Of a stretch of 64,000 nt of DNA, positions 20,359 to 27,062 are shown piece after piece (position 1 is the stretch's first letter; the number at the start of each line of letters is the position of its first letter). Below the pieces are notes generated by a model that saw only the letters and a program-made list of their open reading frames with translations, ran no database searches and had not been told where the DNA came from. The stretch is from an uncultured Bacteroidales bacterium (GTDB lineage: Bacteria; Bacteroidota; Bacteroidia; Bacteroidales; Bacteroidaceae): positions 18,922 through 82,921 of the forward strand of contig CADBXO010000015.1 of assembly GCA_902798685.1 (NCBI GenBank). Reading direction: 5' to 3'. A program made the position numbers and the translations under genes.

Positions 20359-21267
20359 TCAGATCTTCTCGGCTATTCTCAGTTTGGCACTGCGGGAACG
20401 CGGGTTGGCGGCCTGCTCGGCGGCATCGGGAATAACGGGTTTCCCTATTGCCTTGAACGGCACCTCGCGGTTTCCGTAGAAATCAGTCTTAATCTCACCC
20501 TCAATGTTTCCGCTCTTCATAAGGTTCTTGACCATGCGGTCCTCGATGGAGTGATATGTTATCACCACCAGACGTCCGCCTTTGTCAAGCAGTCCCACTG
20601 CACCGGTCAGCATCTCACGCAAGGCGTCAACCTCATGGTTCACCTCCATACGCAGAGCCTGGAACAGTTTTGCGGTATCTTTCTTTTCACGCTCACGGCC
20701 TATGACCGGGCGTACGGCATCCAGCAGCTGGGTAACAGTCTCCAGACGGCTGTTCTTACGTGCACGGCCGATGGCTGCGGCCACCTGACGTCCGTTCTGC
20801 AGTTCGCCGTACAGCCAGAACAGCTGTGCCAGTTTCTCCTCGGGGTACTCATTGAGTACGTCCGATGCCTTCATACCCTCCTTCTGGTTCATGCGCATGT
20901 CGATGGGACCCTCAAAACGGAATGAGAATCCGCGTGTGCTGTCATCGAAATGATGCCATGACACACCCAGGTCGGCAAGAATGCCGGTAACCTTCTCATG
21001 GCCGTACCAGCGCATGAAATTGGGCATATAACGGAAATTGGAATAGACGAAAGTAAAGCGGTTGTCCTTGATGATGTTGTTCATGGTATCGGCATCCTGG
21101 TCGAAACCGTACAGATGACCTTTGTTGCTGAGTCGGGACACTATTTCGCGCGAGTGGCCGCCACCACCGAAGGTGGCATCCACATAGACCCCGTCAGGGT
21201 CCACCACAAGTCCTTCTACACTCTGTCTGAGAAGAACCGGCACATGATATGTCCCACTTGTGTCCAC
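20359..21267 (-). CDS. rsmH: 16S rRNA (cytosine-1402 N4)-methyltransferase
   Basis: A 302-residue SAM-dependent methyltransferase (MraW). It starts with YHVPVLLRQSVEGLV, and the SAM-binding motif is DATFGGGGHSREIVSRL. ADLGVSWHHFDDSTRGFSF is the substrate region, and the C-terminus has VVITYHSIEDRMVKNL. It methylates C1402 of 16S rRNA in the decoding centre. The second gene of the dcw operon, after mraZ. Confidence 0.96.
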   Translation of the reverse strand: MDTSGTYHVPVLLRQSVEGLVVDPDGVYVDATFGGGGHSREIVSRLSNKGHLYGFDQDADTMNNIIKDNRFTFVYSNFRYMPNFMRWYGHEKVTGILADLGVSWHHFDDSTRGFSFRFEGPIDMRMNQKEGMKASDVLNEYPEEKLAQLFWLYGELQNGRQVAAAIGRARKNSRLETVTQLLDAVRPVIGREREKKDTAKLFQALRMEVNHEVDALREMLTGAVGLLDKGGRLVVITYHSIEDRMVKNLMKSGNIEGEIKTDFYGNREVPFKAIGKPVIPDAAEQAANPRSRSAKLRIAEKI

Positions 21268-21292
21268 TTACCTGTTATGTGTGTTGTATGTA

Positions 21293-21748
21293 TCACTCAG
21301 TCATGAATTTTTTCAGGTTATCAGCAAAATCGCTGTCCGACATGAACGGCTGCTTGCTCTCTGTAGCCGCAATGTCCGGAGCCCAGATCTCTATGGTCTG
21401 CTCCATTCCCACAAACAGGGCGTCCTGCTTTATACCCACCTTGTCGAGCAAGGCCTGCGGCAGCAGCATACGTCCGTTGCTGTCCAGCTGCACTTCCTGA
21501 GCCTCAGATACAAGTTTGCGATACACCATCTGCTGGTTTCCGTCAAAACGGTTCAGCTTGGCACGCACCTTTGCAATCTCCTCCTGCCACTGTGCTGCAG
21601 GATATACCACAAGACAGTTCTCAAAGTAGTCCTTGCGGACCACCAGTGTCTGGCTCTCGGACTGCTGCAGGATGCGGCGGAATCCGGCGGGCATGAACGC
21701 TCTGTTCTTGGCGTCCAGACGTACGGGGAACTGACCTATGAAGCTCAT
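21293..21748 (-). CDS. mraZ: Transcriptional regulator MraZ
   Basis: A 151-residue AbrB-type DNA-binding protein with two SpoVT/AbrB-like domains. IGQFPVRLDAKNRAFMPAGF is the first D-x-K-x-R element, and VQLDSNGRMLLPQALLDKVG the second. I place the start at ATG 21,748, because an upstream start at 21,799 would put coding sequence over the promoter and the last MraZ box. MraZ represses the dcw operon by binding tandem repeats upstream of its own gene; those are visible here. Confidence 0.94.
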   Translation of the reverse strand: MSFIGQFPVRLDAKNRAFMPAGFRRILQQSESQTLVVRKDYFENCLVVYPAAQWQEEIAKVRAKLNRFDGNQQMVYRKLVSEAQEVQLDSNGRMLLPQALLDKVGIKQDALFVGMEQTIEIWAPDIAATESKQPFMSDSDFADNLKKFMTE

Positions 21749-21775
21749 TCTTTGCTGATAATCGATATTCGGTTT

Positions 21776-21820
21776 CAAAGTTAAAACAATTTCACCCACT
21801 TTGACCCACTTTGCCCCACT
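21776..21820 (-). promoter_or_regulatory. dcw operon promoter with triple MraZ box
   Basis: On the minus strand the pentamer GTGGG occurs three times with a strict 10-bp period (complement at 21,795-21,799, 21,805-21,809 and 21,815-21,819). This matches the known MraZ target, tandem TGGGN repeats with 5-nt spacers. The -7 element TAACTTTG lies just downstream at 21,776-21,783, so the boxes cover the -33 region and bound MraZ would block transcription. Confidence 0.88.
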
Positions 21821-21874
21821 TTTTATTTAAAAAAGTTTTCCACTTTCGGTTAATAACCCAGAAGCCTATAAATC

Positions 21875-21918
21875 AAAAAGTTGGCCCAAACCGGTTGAAG
21901 TACCGGTTCAGGCCAACT
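21875..21918 (-). terminator. Terminator of the SulP gene
   Basis: A long hairpin closes with AGTTGGCC / GGCCAACT (21,879-21,886 and 21,911-21,918), with inner pairing AACCGGT / ACCGGTT, and is followed on the minus strand by five T. It insulates the dcw promoter from the upstream transporter gene. Confidence 0.8.
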
Positions 21919-21942
21919 CTATAATCTGTTGATAACTACCGC

Positions 21943-23619
21943 TTACTCGGCCAGGATTTCCTCGGCGCGCTTGAGTGCCAGATTGATGTGGCTGCAGATA
22001 TTCTCCTTACCTACAACGTCATCCATTCCGGCATCCTCAATCACTTTCATAACCTGCGGATTTACACCTGACAGAACCACCTTTACACCCATCTGGGAGC
22101 ACATACGGCACATGTTCTGAAGGTTGTGAACACCGGTTGAATCAATGAACGGAACCTTACGCATACGGATGATGCGCACCTTGGCGCGACCGCCCATATC
22201 ACCCATCATCTCCTCGAACTTGTTACCGATGCCGAAGAAATAGGGACCGTTGATCTCATAGACCTTTACACCCTCGGGGATGGTCAGGTGATCCAGATTA
22301 CCCTGAACGTCAGAATCGGCATTGGGATCAATCTCATCACTGAGCACTGATACGTTGGTGGTCTCGGCCATACGCTTCATGCAAAGCAGGCAGGCAATCA
22401 GTACACCAACCTCGATTGCTACGGTAAGGTCAAAGATCACTGTCAGGAAGAATGTTACCAGCAGTACGACGATATCGGACTTGGGGTTCTTGAGGATGGC
22501 CTTGAAGCTGCGCCATTCACTCATGTTGTATGATACGACTACCAGAATTCCGGCCAGGCAAGCCATGGGGATGAACTTTACCAGCGGCATGAGGAACAGG
22601 TAGATTAAAGCCAATACAATGGCGTGCGCAATACCTGCCACCGGAGTGCGCCCGCCGTTGTTGATGTTGGTCATGGTTCGTGCTATTGCGCCTGTGGCAG
22701 GTATACCGCCTATCAGAGGTGATACCATATTGGCAATACCCTGTGCCACAAGTTCCTGGTTGCTGTCGTGACGGTCACCAATCACACCATCGGCTACTGC
22801 TGCAGAGAGCAGTGACTCAATTGCACCCAACATGGCAATTACCATTGCAGGCTGAGCAAGGCGACGGATGCTGTCCCAGCTGAGCTTGGGAACCTCGGCC
22901 TGAGGCAGTTGGGTTGATATTGAGAAACGGTCACCGATGGTCTCTATGCCCTCTACGCCTACGCCGCGCAGAATGAGGCAGACAATTGTCATAATGATGA
23001 TTGCCACAAGAGAACCGGGAAGTTTACGACTGATCTTGGGAGTGAAAACAATGATAAGTATGCTGCCCACGCCAATGAGGAGTGACCACCAGCTTACCGT
23101 ATCAAAGTTCTGGAAATATACCACCCACTTGTCAAGGAATCCTGCCGGAACACTCTCTATCTGGAGTCCGAACAGATCTTTGATCTGGGTAGCGAATATG
23201 GTCAGGGCGATACCGCTTGTAAAGCCCACGACTATGGGATAAGGAATATACTTGATGATGGTTCCCAGGTGCAGGACACCCATGAGTATAAGGAACGCGC
23301 CTGCCATGAAGGTTGCTATGCAGAGACCGTTCATTCCGTAATCCTGTATGATGCCATACACAATGACGATGAAAGCTCCGGTAGGACCGCCTATCTGAAC
23401 CTTGCTTCCGCCAAAGAATGAGATGATGAAACCTGCTACGATAGCAGTGAGAATACCGGCCTCAGGAGTAGCTCCTGATGCGATACCGAATGCGATGGCA
23501 AGCGGCAGAGCCACAATACCGACAATTACACCTGCGAGCAGGTCCTGAACAAGAGTCTGTTTGTCGTAACCGTTCTTGAGAGTTGAGAACAGTTTAGGTT
23601 GGAAACCTTTGATATTCAT
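21943..23619 (-). CDS. SulP-family inorganic anion transporter with STAS domain
   Basis: A 558-residue membrane transporter. The N-terminal part has the SLC26/SulP signature GVIVGIVALPLAIAFGIASG and about 11-14 hydrophobic segments, including GGIPATGAIARTMTNINNGG. Residues about 440-555 form a cytoplasmic STAS domain with the conserved FIDSTGVHNLQNM. Family members move sulfate, bicarbonate or other anions, often with a proton or sodium. Substrate is not evident. The gene is monocistronic, with a terminator downstream. Confidence 0.92.
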   Translation of the reverse strand: MNIKGFQPKLFSTLKNGYDKQTLVQDLLAGVIVGIVALPLAIAFGIASGATPEAGILTAIVAGFIISFFGGSKVQIGGPTGAFIVIVYGIIQDYGMNGLCIATFMAGAFLILMGVLHLGTIIKYIPYPIVVGFTSGIALTIFATQIKDLFGLQIESVPAGFLDKWVVYFQNFDTVSWWSLLIGVGSILIIVFTPKISRKLPGSLVAIIIMTIVCLILRGVGVEGIETIGDRFSISTQLPQAEVPKLSWDSIRRLAQPAMVIAMLGAIESLLSAAVADGVIGDRHDSNQELVAQGIANMVSPLIGGIPATGAIARTMTNINNGGRTPVAGIAHAIVLALIYLFLMPLVKFIPMACLAGILVVVSYNMSEWRSFKAILKNPKSDIVVLLVTFFLTVIFDLTVAIEVGVLIACLLCMKRMAETTNVSVLSDEIDPNADSDVQGNLDHLTIPEGVKVYEINGPYFFGIGNKFEEMMGDMGGRAKVRIIRMRKVPFIDSTGVHNLQNMCRMCSQMGVKVVLSGVNPQVMKVIEDAGMDDVVGKENICSHINLALKRAEEILAE

Positions 23620-23829
23620 AAAGTTGGACGTCTTTTTGCCGGCCCTTTGCCGACATGTTTTTTTGTTACTTTTCGTTTTCGGCCGCGAAATTACACATTT
23701 TCCGGCCCCATTGTAACACCTATCCCCTTCACAACTTTATAATATTGTGCAAATTATACATTTTTAACCCCATTTGCAATCTGCAGATACCAAAAGAGAG
23801 GCCGATATTGCAGATTCAGGAAATAAATG

Positions 23830-23837
23830 TACCTTTG
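23830..23837 (+). promoter_or_regulatory. tRNA-Val promoter -7 element
   Basis: TACCTTTG matches TAnnTTTG and lies 19 nt before the tRNA 5' end. Confidence 0.6.
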
Positions 23838-23856
23838 CTGCGCTTTCAGAAAAACC

Positions 23857-23931
23857 GATCCTTTAGCTCAGTTGGTTTAGAGCGCTTGCTTGACAGGCAA
23901 GAGGTCAGCAGTTCAAATCTGCTAAGGATCA
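23857..23931 (+). tRNA. tRNA-Val (anticodon GAC)
   Basis: A 75-nt cloverleaf. The acceptor stem is GATCCTT / AAGGATC, and the anticodon stem CTTGC / GCAAG encloses loop TTGACAG with GAC at positions 34-36. The T-arm is AGCAG-TTCAAAT-CTGCT. The discriminator base is A and CCA is not encoded. Confidence 0.95.
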
Positions 23932-23940
23932 CAAAAAAAA

Positions 23941-23963
23941 GGCGGTTAACCCGCCTTTTTTTT
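23941..23963. terminator. Bidirectional terminator between tRNA-Val and the lipoprotein gene
   Basis: The stem GGCGG / CCGCC around TTAAC is flanked by an A-run on the left and a T-run on the right. It can stop transcription from both the tRNA (+) and the lipoprotein gene (-). Confidence 0.85.
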
Positions 23964-23977
23964 GTGATCCGGAAGCT

Positions 23978-24748
23978 TTAATCCCAGTATTCAATCTCGC
24001 GGACAAGCACCTCAAGAGGAATGCGGAACTCATTGTATGTGCGGCAGTCTTTCCAGTTGCCGTGCTCATCCAGATCTCCGTACTCGAAGATGATTGCGCT
24101 CTGCTCATGACTGCCGTCGGCGTCATATTCTGTATAAAGGTGCTTCTCTATCACATTGTGATTCTCATCGAACTTGTTAGTCTCAACACTCTTGACACCC
24201 TTCTTTGAGTCCGTAATGGTAATCTTTACAGGATAGCCCTGGCGGTCTGTCTTTATCACACTCACCGTGGTAACCTTTCCGTTCTCAGTAACCACTGACT
24301 TATTACGGCGCAGGAACGAACTCTCCTTGACGGTCATACGTGTGAAACGGCCGTTCATCTCCTTATTATATTCAAGGGTTCCCTTATCCTTAGATATAAG
24401 GTTGAGGGTAGCCACTGTTCTGCCTCCCGATTTCTGTGAGCTGCGTATGGAGACACCGTCCTCATACAGGCTCTCGGTCTCCACCTGGACACGCTCTGCA
24501 CTGTCCTGTACGGCTGAGTATATCTCATTTCCGTATACATCATATATGGAGGTGATGATTTTCATGACATCCGTTCCGCCGGAACCGGCATGCCAGACCT
24601 CGGGCATAAGATGATAGACCGTAACCTTCTGGACACGTCCGTTCAAGCCTCCGAAAGGTTTCTCCTTGTAACGGTTTCCGCATGAAATCATAACCATGGA
24701 GCATAATACAGCCACCCAAACGGCCAATTGTCTTCTGTTCATTTTCAT
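23978..24748 (-). CDS. Hypothetical lipoprotein
   Basis: A 256-residue secreted protein I do not recognise. It has an N-terminal signal peptide ending in the lipobox-like MVMISCGN, so Cys about 23 would be lipidated. The mature part is rich in short beta-strand-like segments with repeated Y-x-x-G-x-x-V patterns such as SIYDVYGNEIYSAVQD, KTDRQGYPVKI, KFDENHNVIEKHLYTEYD and YGDLDEHGNWKDC. These recall the YD/RHS-like or DKNYLR beta-repeat lipoproteins. Its start overlaps the stop of the DUF3109 gene as ATGA, so the two are translationally coupled. Confidence 0.75.
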   Translation of the reverse strand: MKMNRRQLAVWVAVLCSMVMISCGNRYKEKPFGGLNGRVQKVTVYHLMPEVWHAGSGGTDVMKIITSIYDVYGNEIYSAVQDSAERVQVETESLYEDGVSIRSSQKSGGRTVATLNLISKDKGTLEYNKEMNGRFTRMTVKESSFLRRNKSVVTENGKVTTVSVIKTDRQGYPVKITITDSKKGVKSVETNKFDENHNVIEKHLYTEYDADGSHEQSAIIFEYGDLDEHGNWKDCRTYNEFRIPLEVLVREIEYWD

Positions 24749-25326
24749 ATAATGTTCTGTTTCTTCATTTCACCTACCGTAAGTTCCAGCTCATCATACC
24801 ACTCCTGTCCGAATCGGCGTATTAGCGGTTCCTTAAGGCATTTATATACGGGAATATGCTCGCGGTGCCCCTTTATTGCGGCAGCCTGGCATACATCCCA
24901 GCGGTCATAGTTCAGTCCCCAGTAGGGGCCGATTTTCTTGACGCGGATGGGATACAGATGGCACGATACCGGCTTCATGAAGCTGACCTTTCCCTCGCGG
25001 TAGGCCTTCTCGATTGCGCAGTAGCAGCAACCCGTCTCATCGTAGCAGGTAAAGACGCAGTCCTTGCCGTTCACAATCTGGGTCACCAACTCTCCCTCCG
25101 GGTCGGGATAGGCAATACCCCTCTCCTCTATGGCCTTAAGGGCATCGGCCGATAACATATCCCTGATTACGGGCAGGAGTTCCTCAATCTGCGCTATCTC
25201 CTCGGGGGTAACGGGCGCACCGGCATCACCTTCGATACAGCATGCTCCGTGACACTTTTTTAAGTCACAGCAGAACTCCTTGGTAATGACATCAAGGGAA
25301 ACTATCGTATCCTGAATCTGAACCAT
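24745..25326 (-). CDS. DUF3109 family Cys-rich protein
   Basis: A 193-residue cytoplasmic protein with many conserved cysteines: KEFCCDLKKCHGACCIEGD near the N-terminus, then GKDCVFTCYDETGCCYCAIEKA and KPVSCHLYPIRV, and DVCQAAAIKG. This arrangement matches the DUF3109 (YkgJ/FliB-like zinc or iron-sulfur cluster) family, widespread in Bacteroidota and of unknown function. The Cys spacing suggests a bound metal or cluster. It is the first gene of a two-gene unit with the lipoprotein, and diverges from the DUF456 gene over 52 bp. Confidence 0.85.
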   Translation of the reverse strand: MVQIQDTIVSLDVITKEFCCDLKKCHGACCIEGDAGAPVTPEEIAQIEELLPVIRDMLSADALKAIEERGIAYPDPEGELVTQIVNGKDCVFTCYDETGCCYCAIEKAYREGKVSFMKPVSCHLYPIRVKKIGPYWGLNYDRWDVCQAAAIKGHREHIPVYKCLKEPLIRRFGQEWYDELELTVGEMKKQNII

Positions 25327-25378
25327 CGCGCAAAAGTAGTGAAATAATTGCTACCTTTAGCCCTCAAACGAGCAAACT
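25327..25378. promoter_or_regulatory. Divergent promoter region DUF3109 / DUF456
   Basis: This 52-bp gap holds TACTTTTG on the minus strand (toward DUF3109) and TACCTTTA on the plus strand (toward DUF456), both good or near matches to the Bacteroidota -7 element. The two genes are thus driven back to back. Confidence 0.5.
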
Positions 25379-25858
25379 ATGACTTCAACCATACTGATTG
25401 TTCTTGCCGTAATTCTGGCTGTTATCGGCATTATAGGCAGCATAGTTCCGGGACTCCCCGGCCCTCCATTGAGTTGGGTAGGACTGCTGCTGGCGTTTCT
25501 GAGCCATAAACTGGGCGGGGCCGATATGACCCTCACGTTCGTACTCATCTGGCTAGGCGTGACCGTAATCGTCTCCGTCCTGGATTATACCGTCCCTGCC
25601 AAATTCACCAAACTGGCCGGAGGCTCCAAAGCCGGAAGCCAGGGAGCCCTGATAGGAATGGTAATAGGAATTTTCCTTACCCCCATAGGCATGATACCGT
25701 GCAGTCTTGCCGGAGCGTTCCTTGCCGAGATGTTCCAGGAGAACAAATCCGCAGGTGATGCACTCAAAGCCGCATTGGGCACATTCGTAGGTTTTATCGT
25801 AGGAACAGGCATGAAACTCATAGTTTCCGTGACAATGGCCTGGTACATCGTTTTCTGA
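25379..25858 (+). CDS. DUF456 family membrane protein
   Basis: A 159-residue integral membrane protein with four to five hydrophobic segments. GIIGSIVPGLPGPPLSWVG near residue 20 is the hallmark of DUF456. A Gly-rich second half has GSKAGSQGALIGMVIGIFL and GAFLAEM. The internal repetition of Gly-x-x-x-Gly motifs suggests packed helices. No function is known for the family. Monocistronic. Confidence 0.85.
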   Translation: MTSTILIVLAVILAVIGIIGSIVPGLPGPPLSWVGLLLAFLSHKLGGADMTLTFVLIWLGVTVIVSVLDYTVPAKFTKLAGGSKAGSQGALIGMVIGIFLTPIGMIPCSLAGAFLAEMFQENKSAGDALKAALGTFVGFIVGTGMKLIVSVTMAWYIVF

Positions 25859-25868
25859 AAAAAATATT

Positions 25869-25876
25869 TAACTTTG
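25869..25876 (+). promoter_or_regulatory. Esterase gene promoter -7 element
   Basis: TAACTTTG matches TAnnTTTG, about 55 nt before the start codon at 25,931. Confidence 0.55.
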
Positions 25877-25930
25877 CGTGCCTTGTAAGGTATTATATAC
25901 AGAATATTACTTCTTAATTACATCAATAAA

Positions 25931-26986
25931 ATGAAAAAGAAAATTCTTCTCGCAGCGGCTGTTATGATGTCGCTCACATGTTTCGCCCAGTTCCCGGGCG
26001 GTGGTTTCGGTGGTGGTATGCCTCAGGGCGGTTTCGGCGGCGGTATGCCTCCTATGGGCGGCGGCGGATTCGGCGGTTTCGGCGGATTCGGTGGTCCTCA
26101 GGGTGGTGCCCAGGTTGAGTGCTCCGAGAAATTCACCGATATCAACTACGCCGGTGACGACGGTCAGGTTTATCACATGCTCGACATCTATCTTCCCAAG
26201 GAAGTTAAGGATAAGTACCCTGTAGTTGTACACATCTACGGTAGCGCATGGGGCAGCAACAGTTCAAAGGGTATGGCCGATATCAACACAATCGGTCAGG
26301 CTCTGCTCAATGCCGGTTATGCATTGGTTTGCCCGAACCACCGTTCAATCGCCGACGGCAAGTGGCCCGCTCAGGTTAACGATATCAAGGCTGTTATCCG
26401 CTTTATCCGCGCCAACGCCGACAAGTACAAGTTCGATACTTCATTCATCGCAACCTCAGGTTTCTCATCAGGCGGTCACCTGAGTGCCGTTACCGCTCTT
26501 TCAAACAACGTAAAGATCGGTAAGTACGGCAAGGCCGAGTATGACATCGAGGGTAACGTAGGTCCCTACACCAAGGAGTCCAGCTATGTAAACGCATTCT
26601 GCGACTGGTCAGGTCCCACAGAGCTCCTGCACATGGATTGCGGTAACGCTATGATATTCGGCGGCGCAGGCAATACCCCTGAGGAGCAGCTCATCGGTCT
26701 GCCCAAGGAGGGTAACGAGGACAACTTCGTGCTGCTGAGCGCAACCGGTTTCCTGGACAAGAACGACGTTGCAGGTTACATGTTCCACGGTGATGCCGAT
26801 CCTATCGTTGCATCATGCGTAAGCCAGCGTCTCTATGATGAGATGCAGAAGGCCGGTGTAGAGAGCTACATCGTACGCGTTCCCGAGGGCAGCCACGGTG
26901 GTGCAGCTATGTACACCGAGGAGAACCTCAAGAAGATGGTTGACTTCCTGAACGCCCAGCGCGCCAAGACAGCAAAGAAGAAATAA
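25931..26986 (+). CDS. Secreted alpha/beta-hydrolase (esterase-like) with Gly-rich N-terminus
   Basis: A 351-residue exported hydrolase of the BD-FAE/esterase-lipase type. A signal peptide (MKKKILLAAAVMMSLTCFAQ) is followed by a low-complexity Gly/Phe/Met/Pro tract of about 35 residues. The catalytic domain has HIYGSAWG in the oxyanion-loop position, SGFSSGGHLSA with the nucleophile Ser in G-x-S-x-G, HGDADPIV with the acid, and GSHGG with the catalytic His. It probably cleaves esters, perhaps on plant polysaccharides. Codon use is strongly biased, as in highly expressed genes. The Gly tract is unusual for this family. Confidence 0.85.
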   Translation: MKKKILLAAAVMMSLTCFAQFPGGGFGGGMPQGGFGGGMPPMGGGGFGGFGGFGGPQGGAQVECSEKFTDINYAGDDGQVYHMLDIYLPKEVKDKYPVVVHIYGSAWGSNSSKGMADINTIGQALLNAGYALVCPNHRSIADGKWPAQVNDIKAVIRFIRANADKYKFDTSFIATSGFSSGGHLSAVTALSNNVKIGKYGKAEYDIEGNVGPYTKESSYVNAFCDWSGPTELLHMDCGNAMIFGGAGNTPEEQLIGLPKEGNEDNFVLLSATGFLDKNDVAGYMFHGDADPIVASCVSQRLYDEMQKAGVESYIVRVPEGSHGGAAMYTEENLKKMVDFLNAQRAKTAKKK

Positions 26987-27006
26987 CACAATACAGTGTC
27001 AAAAAG

Positions 27007-27040
27007 AATGCCGCAGCCCTCACGGGTTGCGGCATTTATT
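27007..27040 (+). terminator. Terminator of the esterase gene
   Basis: The inverted repeat AATGCCGCAGCCC / GGGTTGCGGCATT (one G-T pair) with loop TCAC is followed by a T-rich stretch. Confidence 0.85.
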
Positions 27041-27062
27041 TTGTAAACAAGGAGAGATTTAT

